Assembly (NCBI RefSeq): GCF_001761465.1
Contig: NZ_CP017479.1
Coordinates: 930,001 to 994,000 of the forward strand
Reading direction: 5' to 3'
Origin: Flavobacterium gilvum
GTDB lineage: Bacteria > Bacteroidota > Bacteroidia > Flavobacteriales > Flavobacteriaceae
DNA length: 64,000 bases
Part shown: positions 31,436-40,981 of the stretch, in pieces
How the letters are laid out: every line of letters begins with the position of its first letter
Numbering within the stretch: position 1 is the first letter of the stretch
Notes under the pieces: model-generated
The model's database searches: none
What the model was told of the DNA's origin: nothing
What the model saw: the letters and a program-made list of their open reading frames with translations, nothing else
Position numbers and translations under genes: made by a program

Positions 31436-32566
31436 TCAAAGTATATAGTCCAAATAGTTATCCTGATTAATAATTTCAAAAGTAGCTTGAGGATACGACT
31501 TTGCAAATTCAGTTGGAATTTTTGCTTTTACTTTTCCGTATTTATATTCAAAAGCCGATAACTGCTCGTCTTTTTCTTCAATCCTATCGATTTCTTGTTT
31601 GGTATGAGTTCTCCAAAAATAGTCATGAACAAAATTTTCGGCATAACTCATTTTTTTTATCCTTTCGGAATTTAAATAGTTTTCCCAAAGTTTGCCAACA
31701 TCTTCTCTAGTATTCAAAGGATTAAACGAATTAATAATGGCGTTTCGGATACCGTTATCAACGAAATACCATTTTTTCATCTTCGTTATTTCGTTATCCC
31801 TATTTCTGCTGAATCCTGAGACACTGTAGATTATAAATACTTTGCTAAATAAATCCAAATACTTTTCAACAGTGTTTTTGCTAATTTGTAAATCACGCCC
31901 CACGCTTTCGAGAGATAATTCGCTACCCGTTCTAAAAGCAATAATCTGAAGTAGAGCAATAATTTTATCTCTTTTTTTGATGCCTTCAAAAGCAAAAACA
32001 TCTCGCAACAATTGAGTATTTACCAACTCTTTTAAATAACTTATTTTATCTTCCCGATTAGTAATATGACTCAATTCTGGATAACTACCCAATATTAATC
32101 TGTCTTCGAGATTATTCCGGGTGTCAAGATAATTTTCATTCTTCGCATACTCAATTTGCGCAATAGGATATAAATTTATGGTTTTCATCCGCCCGACTAA
32201 CGGCTCACCCAACTGATTGTTTATTTCAAATGCTGAAGAACCTGTGACCAAAACTTTCAGATCTTCAATAGTATCAACCATCAATTTTAGTTTTTTTCCA
32301 ATAGCAGGAATTTCTTGTGCTTCATCAATTATCAATAATTTGGTGTCACCTAGCAGTCTTTTAAAATTTGCCGTACTCTGAATTTCTAATAAGTTATGGG
32401 ATTCAATATCGTCTCCGTTCAAAAAAAGTACTTTTTCGTTCACACTTCCCATCAGTTTCTTAATCAGTTCGGTCTTGCCAACGCGCCTTGCTCCCAAAAG
32501 TACAACCACTTTATTGGGTTGTAATTTTTGAAGAACTAAATCAAGTGCCAATCTATTTATTTCCAT
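31436..32566 (-). CDS. AAA ATPase with DUF4143 domain
   Basis: 376 residues. N-terminal P-loop ATPase (AAA_14): Walker A LLGARRVGKTEL (about 23-34), Walker B LLIIDEAQEI, and the sensor-like VLVTGSSAFE. The C-terminal DUF4143 part carries a winged-helix-like region (LSLESVGRDLQISKNTVEKY) and ends with a nuclease-like segment containing 'QLSAFEYKYGK'. Such proteins are common, mobile and often strain-specific; their role is not established. A long perfect inverted repeat lies directly upstream. Confidence 0.82.
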   Translation of the reverse strand: MEINRLALDLVLQKLQPNKVVVLLGARRVGKTELIKKLMGSVNEKVLFLNGDDIESHNLLEIQSTANFKRLLGDTKLLIIDEAQEIPAIGKKLKLMVDTIEDLKVLVTGSSAFEINNQLGEPLVGRMKTINLYPIAQIEYAKNENYLDTRNNLEDRLILGSYPELSHITNREDKISYLKELVNTQLLRDVFAFEGIKKRDKIIALLQIIAFRTGSELSLESVGRDLQISKNTVEKYLDLFSKVFIIYSVSGFSRNRDNEITKMKKWYFVDNGIRNAIINSFNPLNTREDVGKLWENYLNSERIKKMSYAENFVHDYFWRTHTKQEIDRIEEKDEQLSAFEYKYGKVKAKIPTEFAKSYPQATFEIINQDNYLDYIL

Positions 32567-32612
32567 AAAATTTAGATTTCTTTAAACAGCACAAAGATAA
32601 TCATATTTATTA

Positions 32613-32687
32613 AATTCCGTCTCAGTATTGACGGAATTTAATTGATTTCCGTCAATAACAAGACGGAAATCAATTAAATTCCGTCAA
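32613..32687. repeat. Perfect 26-bp inverted repeat plus extra half-site
   Basis: The arm at 32628-32653 is perfectly complementary to 32662-32687 around an eight-base loop. A further AAATTCCGTC at 32613-32622 pairs with the start of the left arm. The core GACGGAA occurs five times in alternating orientation. No T-tract follows on the minus strand, which argues against a simple terminator for tex; it may be an operator for the ATPase gene or a mobile palindrome. Confidence 0.7.
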
Positions 32688-32707
32688 TTCAGTCTCTAGA
32701 AATAGTC

Positions 32708-34831
32708 TTAAATAACCATCGTCAACTGAATTCGCTTTCTATCTTCATCAACCTCAGTCACTTTTACTTCAACATGTTGATGTAATTTTACCACTTCGTT
32801 GACATCACTTACGAATCCAGCTTTGAGTTGGGAAATATGAACCAATCCGCTTTCTTTGATACCGATATCAACAAAACAGCCGAAGTTGGTAATATTGTTC
32901 ACAATTCCCGGAAGAATCATTCCGGTTTTCAGGTCTTTTATTGTTTTTACATTTGGGTCAAATTCAAAAACCTTGGCCGATTTTCTAGGATCCAATCCTG
33001 GTTTTTCAAGCTCTTTGATAATGTCTTTTAATGTTAATAAACCTATTTCAGAGGTGATGTAATTTTCTGCTTTAATCAAAGCTGTTTTCTCTTTGTTGGC
33101 AATCAAATCATTCACCGAAAGTTTCAAATCTTTTGCCATTTTCTCAACAATTCCGTATGCTTCGGGATGAACTGCCGAATTATCCAATGGATTTTTCGCA
33201 TTTGAAATTCGGATAAAAGCCACACCTTGTTGATATGCCTTGTCACCCAATCTCGGCACTTTTTTTAGTTCTTTTCTATCCGTAAAAGGACCATTTTCAG
33301 AACGATACGTAACAATGTTTTCGGCCAGCTTCTCTCCTATTCCACTCACATAACTCAACAAATGTTTACTCGCCGTGTTGATATTTATCCCAACCGAGTT
33401 TACGCAACGAATTACCGTATTATCCAGTTCTTCTTTCAATTTGGTTTGATCCACATCGTGTTGGTACTGCCCCACTCCTATCGCTTTTGGATCGATTTTT
33501 ACCAATTCGGCCAACGGATCCGACAATCGTCTTCCGATGGAAACCGAACCACGAACCGTAACATCAAAATTTGGAAACTCCTCTCGCGCAATTTTCGAAG
33601 CCGAATAAACCGAAGCTCCTGCCTCTGAAACGATGAAAACCTGAACCGGTTTATCAAAAGCGATTTTCTTGATAAAGAATTCTGTTTCTCTCGAAGCCGT
33701 TCCGTTTCCGATAGAAATTGCATCAATACTATAAGCATTGACCATCGATTTTATCTTTTTCATCGCCATTGCGGTTTCGTTCTGCGGTGCGTGCGGATAA
33801 ATGGTTTCATTGTACAATAAATCGCCTTTTTCGTCCAGACAAACAATCTTACAACCCGAACGAAATCCTGGATCTATTGCCAAAATACGTTTTTCGCCCA
33901 ATGGCGGTGCCAACAATAATTGACTTAAATTATTAGCAAATACCTGAATCGAATTAACATCGGCTTTGGCTTTGGCTTCCTGCAACGTTTCATTCGAAAT
34001 CGCCGGATTCAGCAGGCGTTTGTAACTGTCCTCAATCGCCAATTGTATGTGTGGTGTCGTGCTGTTATCTCCTTTTATGATTATTTCATCAATAATATCG
34101 TAGGCATCATCGATTTCGACATCCACTTTAAATTTTATAAAACCTTCATTTTCGGCACGCATTATGGCTAATAATCGATGTGACGGCGCTTTGGTCAGCG
34201 GTTCCGACCAATCAAAATACTGATTGAATTTTTGTGCGCCTTCCTCCTCTTTTTTGGATTTTACAGCCTTTGTGGTAATGGTCGCTTTTCGTTCAAACAA
34301 TCTTCTGAGTTGTTTTCTAACGTAAATATTTTCATTAATCCATTCGGCAATAATATCTCTGGCTCCCTGTAAAGCAGCTTCTTCATTAATCACATTTTCA
34401 TTCAGATATTGTGTCGCCAGGAAATCAACATCGTCCTTCCCTTGATTCATAATAATCTTTGCCAAGGGCTCCAATCCATTCTCTCTTGCCACATCGGCCT
34501 TGGTTCTTTTCTTCTTTTTGTAAGGCAGATAAAAGTCCTCCAATTCCTGTAAATCGAAACTTTGCTGGATTTTTTTCTCCAATTCGGGCGTCAAGGCGTT
34601 TTGCTCTTCAATCGATTTTAAAATCGCTTCTTTTCTTTTTACGATAGTTTCGTAATCCTTTTGAAGTTTGGCAATTTGTTCAATAACTATTTCGTCGAGA
34701 TTCCCGGTTTTGTCTTTTCGGTAACGGGAAATAAACGGAATCGTGCAATCTTCCTGTAGTAATTGAACCGTGTTTTGAATATTTATGGCAACCGTGTTAA
34801 CGGATTTGGATATGAATTGTATATTGGTCAT
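32708..34831 (-). CDS. tex: Tex-family transcription accessory protein
   Basis: 707 residues, full length for Tex. Visible parts in order: the N-terminal HTH-like domain ('EDCTIPFISRYRKDKTGNLD'), the YqgF/RNase H-like domain (RILAIDPGFRSGCKIVCLD), the HhH region (ASKHLLSYVSGIGEKLAENI), and a C-terminal S1 RNA-binding domain (GIVNNITNFGCFVDIGIKES, VHISQL). Tex binds nucleic acid and associates with transcription. Its own role in flavobacteria is untested. Confidence 0.93.
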   Translation of the reverse strand: MTNIQFISKSVNTVAINIQNTVQLLQEDCTIPFISRYRKDKTGNLDEIVIEQIAKLQKDYETIVKRKEAILKSIEEQNALTPELEKKIQQSFDLQELEDFYLPYKKKKRTKADVARENGLEPLAKIIMNQGKDDVDFLATQYLNENVINEEAALQGARDIIAEWINENIYVRKQLRRLFERKATITTKAVKSKKEEEGAQKFNQYFDWSEPLTKAPSHRLLAIMRAENEGFIKFKVDVEIDDAYDIIDEIIIKGDNSTTPHIQLAIEDSYKRLLNPAISNETLQEAKAKADVNSIQVFANNLSQLLLAPPLGEKRILAIDPGFRSGCKIVCLDEKGDLLYNETIYPHAPQNETAMAMKKIKSMVNAYSIDAISIGNGTASRETEFFIKKIAFDKPVQVFIVSEAGASVYSASKIAREEFPNFDVTVRGSVSIGRRLSDPLAELVKIDPKAIGVGQYQHDVDQTKLKEELDNTVIRCVNSVGININTASKHLLSYVSGIGEKLAENIVTYRSENGPFTDRKELKKVPRLGDKAYQQGVAFIRISNAKNPLDNSAVHPEAYGIVEKMAKDLKLSVNDLIANKEKTALIKAENYITSEIGLLTLKDIIKELEKPGLDPRKSAKVFEFDPNVKTIKDLKTGMILPGIVNNITNFGCFVDIGIKESGLVHISQLKAGFVSDVNEVVKLHQHVEVKVTEVDEDRKRIQLTMVI

Positions 34832-34922
34832 TTTTTTAATTTTCTAATCACAAAGAAGCGAAGTTTTCGTAAAGTTTGCAAGGGTTTTTGTTCAAAAATA
34901 AATGTTCTTATTTAGTGTTTAA

Positions 34923-35741
34923 TTACTCTAATCTTTTTTTACTTGGAGGCAGAAAATTTTCCCCTGTTACGACACTTTTTCCCGTTTTATCTTCCAAAGC
35001 TAATCGGGCATTTTTTGCAATTGCGCCTCCTTTTTTACTTGCTTTTGCATTTTCTAAAAGTCCTTTGGCTTCATCGCTTTCAGCAATTTGTCTTGTAGAA
35101 AGTTCAGCCAAAGCGGTAAAAATCAATTCTGCTTCAGACATATGATCTCTTAAATTTTGAGATTTTAACCCTTTTACTTCTTTGTGTTTTTTCACAGACA
35201 AACCCGTCCATTCCTGATGAATAATATTTGTTAATATTGCAAATTCATCTTGTTTCTCCACACCTGATTCTTTCCAGTAGTCTGTTAATTTATTACGAGT
35301 CTCCTGTCCCGTCATTCGCTGTTGAATCCATTTTTCGCTACGTCCTAAATTTTGCCAATTTTCACGAGCACGATCTAAACTTTGGGACGGATCAGCTAAT
35401 TCTTGCATTCGTTCATACCCTACTTTAGCAAGCCATTGCTTAAAAGGCTCAGCTTTTGGCGATGGAATAGATTGTATTAAACGCAATAACGTTTCAGTAT
35501 CTGCGGAGTCTGTAAGTCTATTTTTTCCATCTTCAGCAAGCATTTTCAACTGTACGATTTTATCGTACGCTTCACTTCCTTCCTTTTTTAATTTCTTTTT
35601 TAAATCAGTCCAATATCTTTTAGGAATTGTACTTCCTGTCAAAATTTGAATTACATCAATAACGGAGAAATACCATACTTCTTTTTCGGAATCATAATGA
35701 CTTCTTACTTTTTTCTGCTCAAATAATTGCACTGGACTCAT
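34923..35741 (-). CDS. Bro-N domain protein (phage antirepressor/DinD-like)
   Basis: 272 residues. The N-terminal Bro-N domain is clear (WYFSVIDVIQILTGS, 'YWTDLKKKLKKEG', 'RLTDSADTETLLRLIQSIPS', PKAEPFKQWLAKVGYERMQE). The C-terminal half ('KEVKGLKSQNLRDHMSEAEL', then 'ARLALEDKTGKSVV') is the conserved tail of a widespread chromosomal family related to DinD. These proteins are probably DNA-binding; many are phage-derived. It stands alone between tex and a divergent small gene. Confidence 0.82.
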   Translation of the reverse strand: MSPVQLFEQKKVRSHYDSEKEVWYFSVIDVIQILTGSTIPKRYWTDLKKKLKKEGSEAYDKIVQLKMLAEDGKNRLTDSADTETLLRLIQSIPSPKAEPFKQWLAKVGYERMQELADPSQSLDRARENWQNLGRSEKWIQQRMTGQETRNKLTDYWKESGVEKQDEFAILTNIIHQEWTGLSVKKHKEVKGLKSQNLRDHMSEAELIFTALAELSTRQIAESDEAKGLLENAKASKKGGAIAKNARLALEDKTGKSVVTGENFLPPSKKRLE

Positions 35742-35775
35742 CTTCGATCATAATTTAATTAATAAAAATTACTTT

Positions 35776-35808
35776 TTGAATTTTCTTACAGCTAATATAA
35801 TATCTTTG
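35776..35808 (+). promoter_or_regulatory. Promoter for DUF1294 gene
   Basis: TTG at 35776-35778 and an exact TAnnTTTG element (TATCTTTG) at 35801-35808, with a 22-base spacer, slightly longer than usual. The ATG follows at 35827. Confidence 0.5.
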
Positions 35809-35826
35809 GAACTTAATTTTAGTTAA

Positions 35827-36090
35827 ATGAAAGTTTTATTCAACTATTTTTTGATTGTAAACGCTGTTGCTTTTATTCTGATAGCTTATGATAAATATTT
35901 GGCAAGAGCTCAAAAAATGAGAATTCCAGAGCGTACTCTTTTGGGTAGTGTTTTTGTGGGAGGAACAATTGGTTCGGGTTTAGCAATGCTTATTTTTAGA
36001 CATAAAACGGTTAAAAAAAGCTATCTTTTAAAATTTTGGATAATTGTAATTGTACAAGTTTTGATGGGATGGTTTTATTTTACTAAATAA
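35827..36090 (+). CDS. DUF1294 membrane protein
   Basis: 87 residues with two or three membrane segments (FNYFLIVNAVAFILIAYDKY, 'LLGSVFVGGTIGSGLAMLIF', FWIIVIVQVLMGWFYF) and the DUF1294 signature 'YDKYLARAQKMRIPERTLL' between them, including the K-x-x-A and R-I-P-E motifs. Function unknown. It ends five bases before the convergent CDF transporter gene. Confidence 0.82.
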   Translation: MKVLFNYFLIVNAVAFILIAYDKYLARAQKMRIPERTLLGSVFVGGTIGSGLAMLIFRHKTVKKSYLLKFWIIVIVQVLMGWFYFTK

Positions 36091-36095
36091 AAATC

Positions 36096-37013
36096 CTAAT
36101 CCTGAACGATAAAATCCTTTGAATCTTCTTCTTTTTTATATTCAGGTTGAATATTGATGTGATTGATGTGGAATTTTTCGAATAAAATGTGTTCTACTTT
36201 ATCCAAAAGGATATTGAATTCGGACATTTTTATGTCTTCAGAACAATCGAGATGTGCTTCAAGATGTAATTCCTCTTCATTAAGATACCAAACATGGATG
36301 TGATGCAGTTTTTTTACACCTGGTATTTTATGTACTTCACTTATAATTTCATTAACATCAATATGACTTGGTGTAAAAAGCATTAACATTTGTGTCGATT
36401 CTTTGAGTAAATCAAATCCAACAATTATCAAATAAATGGCAATTATTAAAGTTAATATACTATCAACCCAAAACCACTGGTAATATTTCATCAGGAAACC
36501 ACCGATTAAAACGGCAACCGAAGCCAACATATCTGTAAATAAATGCAGGTAAGCCGATTTCATATTTAGGTTTTTATCGGCATCATTTTTTAACATTACG
36601 GCAGATAAACCATTGGCAACAATTCCTAAAATGGAAAGCCAAATTACCAATCCAAATTTAATGGGTTGAGGATTAAAAAACCTTTCAATACCTTCATAAA
36701 CCAAAAATAAAGCCACCGATATCAATGTTAATGCATTGACAAAAGCAGCAATTAATTCGGCCCTTTTATAACCAAAAGTTTGATCATTCGAAGCTTTTTT
36801 TCTGGATAATTTATGGGCTACATAGCTAAAAACCAACGAAAGCACATCTGAAAAATTATGCAATGCATCGGATAACAAAGACAAACTTCCCGAAATAACT
36901 CCTCCGATAGCTTGTGCAACCGTTATTACAATATTCAAAACAATCGAAAACAACAGATTCTTACCTTCTACATGATGGTGATGACCGTGATTATGATTGT
37001 GATGATGCTCCAA
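36096..37013 (-). CDS. Cation diffusion facilitator (CzcD-type zinc exporter)
   Basis: 305 residues. An extreme N-terminal His-rich stretch (MEHHHNHNHGHHHH) probably binds zinc. Six membrane helices follow, with metal-site motifs in helix II (LSDALHNFSDV: H and D) and helix V (HLFTDMLASVAVL). The C-terminal cytoplasmic domain (KKLHHIHVWYLNEEELHLEA) is the regulatory metal-binding fold of CDF proteins. It exports Zn or related ions. rpiB lies just upstream on the same strand. Confidence 0.92.
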   Translation of the reverse strand: MEHHHNHNHGHHHHVEGKNLLFSIVLNIVITVAQAIGGVISGSLSLLSDALHNFSDVLSLVFSYVAHKLSRKKASNDQTFGYKRAELIAAFVNALTLISVALFLVYEGIERFFNPQPIKFGLVIWLSILGIVANGLSAVMLKNDADKNLNMKSAYLHLFTDMLASVAVLIGGFLMKYYQWFWVDSILTLIIAIYLIIVGFDLLKESTQMLMLFTPSHIDVNEIISEVHKIPGVKKLHHIHVWYLNEEELHLEAHLDCSEDIKMSEFNILLDKVEHILFEKFHINHINIQPEYKKEEDSKDFIVQD

Positions 37014-37019
37014 AATATA

Positions 37020-37448
37020 CTAACAGCTTATTTTATCGACTCTAGTTTGATGTCTTCCACCTTCAAATTCGGTATTTAGGAAAGTATCAACAATTTCGAT
37101 AGCTTGTTGAATAGAAGTATAACGAGCTGGAATACTAACAATATTGGCATTATTATGTAAACGTGTTAAATAAGCTATTTCCTTGGTCCAACACAAACCC
37201 GCACGAACTCCGGCATGTTTATTAACAGTCATGGCAATTCCGTTTCCGCTTCCGCAAATAACAATTCCAAAATCGGCTTTTCCTTCTTCAACATCGCTTG
37301 CAACAGGATGACCAAAATCCGGATAATCTACAGAAGCATCAGAATCTGTTCCATAATTGGTTACCTGATGTCCTTTTGATTCCAAATATTGAACTATCGC
37401 TTTTTTATAATCTGGTCCGGCGTGGTCATTTCCTATAGAAATTTTCAT
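37020..37448 (-). CDS. rpiB: Ribose-5-phosphate isomerase B
   Basis: 142 residues from the ATG at 37448 (MKISIGNDHAGPDYK); an earlier in-frame start adds nine residues that do not fit the family. RpiB signatures: NDHAG at the start, 'VICGSGNGIAMTVNK' with the catalytic Cys, and 'RLHNNANIVSIPARY' with conserved His and Asn. It interconverts ribose- and ribulose-5-phosphate in the pentose phosphate pathway. Probably co-transcribed with the CDF gene seven bases downstream. Confidence 0.95.
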   Translation of the reverse strand: MKISIGNDHAGPDYKKAIVQYLESKGHQVTNYGTDSDASVDYPDFGHPVASDVEEGKADFGIVICGSGNGIAMTVNKHAGVRAGLCWTKEIAYLTRLHNNANIVSIPARYTSIQQAIEIVDTFLNTEFEGGRHQTRVDKISC

Positions 37449-38286
37449 TTTTATATAATTTAGTTGTAGTTGCAAATTTAGCCAAACTATTTTAGATATA
37501 AACCATAAAATAGTGATTAGTAATTAGTCCTTAGTGTTTAGCTTTTGACCTCTTTGAAAATTTAAAAACCTTTTTTATTTACTAATCACTAATGACTAAT
37601 TACTAATTACTTTAACTCCTTGATTATAAGAAAATTTGAAGTTTATTAACATTTTAATAAATTCACAATACACTGCAAATCAGTGAACAGAATATAATTT
37701 AAATGTTAATTTTTTGTATTGTTAATAGTAAAATGCAAATACTTGATTTTCAGATAACTTTAAATTAACGTGAAATGTTTATAACTTTAAATAAAAAATT
37801 AGAAGTTTTTTGCATTTGTAAACAAAAAATAAGTAATCCAAAACTGATATTTAAAATCCAAATAAAGTTTGAGGAATTTTTAGAAAAGTTATCAATACTA
37901 TATTTTGATTTCTTAACAAGAAAATAAAAAACACTTATTTACAATTCACCTCATTTTTCAAATATCAACAGTTGTTAACTATTTCATAAAAAATCTTAAA
38001 AATCAAGAATATAAGTATAAATAACACTGTTAATAACTCAAGATAAAAACCTAAAAGTTGATTTCAATACATTTTTTAAAAAAATTATAGCAACAATTAA
38101 CAAGCTATAATAACAATAAATATTTTTTAAAATTTTAAAATTTCTTTTTGTTGTATTTAATATATGTTGACAACTTTTAAATTTGAAAAAAATGTTTAGT
38201 AATTAGTGAATAGATTTTAGTGATTAGTTATTTGTTTTTAAAAATAAAAAATAGCTAATTACTCTTTACTAATTACTGAATTCTTT
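37449..38286. other. Long AT-rich intergenic region with dispersed repeats
   Basis: No convincing gene. Two related repeat blocks built from TAGTAATTAGTGATTAG-like words in both orientations lie at about 37508-37612 and 38194-38278; each could form an imperfect hairpin. The middle (37620-38190) is very AT-rich with homopolymer runs. It may hold promoters for rpiB on the minus strand, but no exact TAnnTTTG box stands out. Confidence 0.5.
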
Positions 38287-38520
38287 TTAAACGATGAAAA
38301 GTTTTGGTTTTAAATTGTCAAGGATTTCTTGAACTTGTTCAAAATCGTTTGGATGTACTTTGAGATGGATTCCACCGTATGCAAAACTTGCCAATGGGTC
38401 GATGGAGATTATATATTCGTTTTCAAAAAAATAATGAATTTCTTCCTGATCCAAAATATGTCTAAGAACCACAATTTCATGTGGATAATTAAAAATAGCA
38501 ATTGTTTTGAAGCCTTTCAT
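38287..38520 (-). CDS. DUF2007 domain protein
   Basis: 77 residues matching DUF2007, a small ferredoxin-like fold thought to be signal-transducing: 'IFNYPHEIVVLRHILDQEEI', 'YFFENEYIISIDPLASFAYG' and a C-terminal 'VHPNDFEQVQEIL'. In Bacteroidetes it is a common single gene. The 107-bp gap to rnr is divergent. Confidence 0.82.
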   Translation of the reverse strand: MKGFKTIAIFNYPHEIVVLRHILDQEEIHYFFENEYIISIDPLASFAYGGIHLKVHPNDFEQVQEILDNLKPKLFIV

Positions 38521-38627
38521 TTTGAATTTTTTATAAATGTAATAAAGTTATTATTAGTTTAAAACACTTTGAGAATAGGGAATACTGAATACTATTTCGT
38601 AATTTTAAACCTTATAAGAAAAGATAC

Positions 38628-40817
38628 ATGGGTAAAAGATTAAGAAAGCCGATAAAGAAAGGTAAAGATTTCTCGGATAAAATTATAAAAATATTATCGA
38701 ATAGTGCCAATAAAGCCTTTAATTATAAGCAAATAGCAGCTAAATTGGAAGTGGATGACACACAAAGCCGTAATCAAATCATAAAGGATTTAAAGATTTT
38801 GGCAGCATCAAAAAAAATTATTGAATCCGAACCCGGAAAATATTTAATTAAAGCCGCAAGTAAAGAGTATTACGAAGGAACAATTGATATGACCGGTCGA
38901 AAATCGGCTTATTTTATCTGTCCTGATTTTGAAGAAGACATTTTTATTCCTAGCAATAATCTAAATCATGCGCTGGATAATGATACCGTAAAAGTGTATG
39001 TTTATAACAAAAGAAGCGGCAGAAGGGCAGAAGGAGAAGTAATTGAAGTAATCGAAAGATACAAAACCGATTTTGTTGGAGTTATTGATATTCAAAAGAA
39101 TTTTGCTTTTGTTTCAACGGCAAATCCAAAAATGTACACCGATATTTTTATTCCAAAAGATAAATTAGGAGATGCACAACAAGGCGATGTTGTCTTGGTT
39201 CATATCGAAGATTGGCCTAAAAGAGCAGATAGCCCTTTTGGAAAAGTGATAAAAGTTCTAGGAAGACCTGGAGAACATGATACCGAAATTCACGCGATTT
39301 TGGCGGAATACGGTTTGCCATCAGAATTTCCGATTGAGGTTGAAACTTTTGCTCAAAAAATAGATACTTCTATTACTGAAGAGGAAATCAAAAAGCGTCG
39401 TGATATGCGCGATACTTTGACGTTTACGATTGACCCAAAAGATGCCAAAGATTTTGATGATGCATTGTCTTTTAAAAAGTTAGAAAATGGAAATTATGAA
39501 ATAGGAATTCATATTGCCGATGTGTCACATTATCTAGAAGAGGGAACCATTCTTGACGATGAAGCGTATCAAAGAGCAACTTCAGTTTATCTTGTGGATA
39601 GGGTAGTGCCAATGTTGCCCGAAGTCCTTTCTAATTTTGCTTGTTCCTTGCGTCCGCAGGAAGAGAAATATACGTTTTCGGCAGTTTTTGAAATAACCGA
39701 AAAATGTCAGGTTGTAAATCAATGGTTTGGAAGAACTGTTATTTATTCTGATCAGCGTTTTGCTTACGAAGAAGCGCAATATATCATAGAAACCAAAGAC
39801 AATACCATTCCTGAGGAAATTTCGATTACAGGGAGTTCTTATGTGGTTTCTGAGCCAATTGTTGAAGCTACTTTGAAAATGGATCAGCTAGCAAAAATTT
39901 TCCGAAAAAGAAGAATGAATGAAGGTGCTATTTCTTTTGACAAAGTCGAAGTAAAATTCAACTTGGATCAGGACGGAGAACCAGAAGGCGTTTATTTTAA
40001 AATAGCCAAAGATGCCAATCATCTGATTGAAGAATTCATGTTATTAGCCAATAGAAAAGTGGCCGAATTCATTGGAAAACAAAAGAAAACTTTTGTCTAT
40101 AGAATTCATGATGAACCCAATGAAGATAAATTGATAGCGATGCAAAATGTTATTGCTAAGTTTGGTTATAAAATTGATTTTAGAAATAAAGGAGATATTT
40201 CAAAGTCATTGAATGCTTTGATGGAAGAGGTAAATGGTAAAAAAGAGCAGAATTTAATTGATACGCTCGCCATTCGATCTATGAGTAAAGCCAAATATTC
40301 TACAGATAACATTGGTCATTACGGATTGGCATTCGAATATTATTCACACTTTACTTCGCCTATTAGACGTTATCCTGATGTAATGGTTCATAGACTATTG
40401 CAGCATTATTTGGATGGTGGAAAATCGGCTAATGAAGAAGAATTTGAAACCAAATGTTTGCATTCTTCCACAATGGAAGGTTTGGCTACCAATGCAGAGA
40501 GAGATTCTGTAAAATATATGCAGGTAAAATACATGCAAAACCATAATGATGAGGAATTTTTGGGTGTAATTTCAGGTGTTACCGAATATGGTATTTTTGT
40601 GGAAATCATCGAAAATAAATGTGAAGGTATGGTAAGAACCCGCGAAATTAAAGAGGATTATTATACTTTTGACGAAAAACAGTACGCTTTGGTAGGAGCC
40701 AATTCGAATCGATTGTTACAACTTGGAGATGAAATTTATGTAACCGTAAAAAATGCCGATTTGGTTAAAAAACAATTGGATTTTAATTTCGTTAGAAGAA
40801 ATGAAAATGATTTTTAA
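38628..40817 (+). CDS. rnr: Ribonuclease R
   Basis: 729 residues. In order: an N-terminal winged-helix-like region (YKQIAAKLEVDDTQSRNQII), cold-shock domains, the RNB catalytic domain with the acidic Mg site in 'FTIDPKDAKDFDDALSF', and a C-terminal S1 domain (GVISGVTEYGIFVEIIENKC). RNase R degrades structured RNA 3' to 5' and works in mRNA and rRNA quality control. The C-terminal basic tail is short (VRRNENDF) compared with E. coli RNase R. Confidence 0.95.
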   Translation: MGKRLRKPIKKGKDFSDKIIKILSNSANKAFNYKQIAAKLEVDDTQSRNQIIKDLKILAASKKIIESEPGKYLIKAASKEYYEGTIDMTGRKSAYFICPDFEEDIFIPSNNLNHALDNDTVKVYVYNKRSGRRAEGEVIEVIERYKTDFVGVIDIQKNFAFVSTANPKMYTDIFIPKDKLGDAQQGDVVLVHIEDWPKRADSPFGKVIKVLGRPGEHDTEIHAILAEYGLPSEFPIEVETFAQKIDTSITEEEIKKRRDMRDTLTFTIDPKDAKDFDDALSFKKLENGNYEIGIHIADVSHYLEEGTILDDEAYQRATSVYLVDRVVPMLPEVLSNFACSLRPQEEKYTFSAVFEITEKCQVVNQWFGRTVIYSDQRFAYEEAQYIIETKDNTIPEEISITGSSYVVSEPIVEATLKMDQLAKIFRKRRMNEGAISFDKVEVKFNLDQDGEPEGVYFKIAKDANHLIEEFMLLANRKVAEFIGKQKKTFVYRIHDEPNEDKLIAMQNVIAKFGYKIDFRNKGDISKSLNALMEEVNGKKEQNLIDTLAIRSMSKAKYSTDNIGHYGLAFEYYSHFTSPIRRYPDVMVHRLLQHYLDGGKSANEEEFETKCLHSSTMEGLATNAERDSVKYMQVKYMQNHNDEEFLGVISGVTEYGIFVEIIENKCEGMVRTREIKEDYYTFDEKQYALVGANSNRLLQLGDEIYVTVKNADLVKKQLDFNFVRRNENDF

Positions 40818-40862
40818 ATAAATAACTGTCCACAATTTGAACCAAAAAAGTATTATTTTTTT

Positions 40863-40922
40863 ACCATTAAGAAATTAAGAAAATAAAGTTTTAGTCTTAA
40901 TGAACCTTAATTTCTTAATGGT
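40863..40922. repeat. Palindromic repeat, 17-bp perfect arms
   Basis: accattaagaaattaag at 40863-40879 is perfectly complementary to 40906-40922. The flank GAACCAAAAAAGT...TTTTTTACC upstream matches, in reverse, the right flank of the element at 61682-61904, so both belong to one dispersed family. It lies after rnr and may also act as its terminator. Confidence 0.75.
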
Positions 40923-40981
40923 TTTAAGAGAGAAAAAATTTTATTTTTTAAATAAATAATAAACAATTAAATTTTAGTAAA

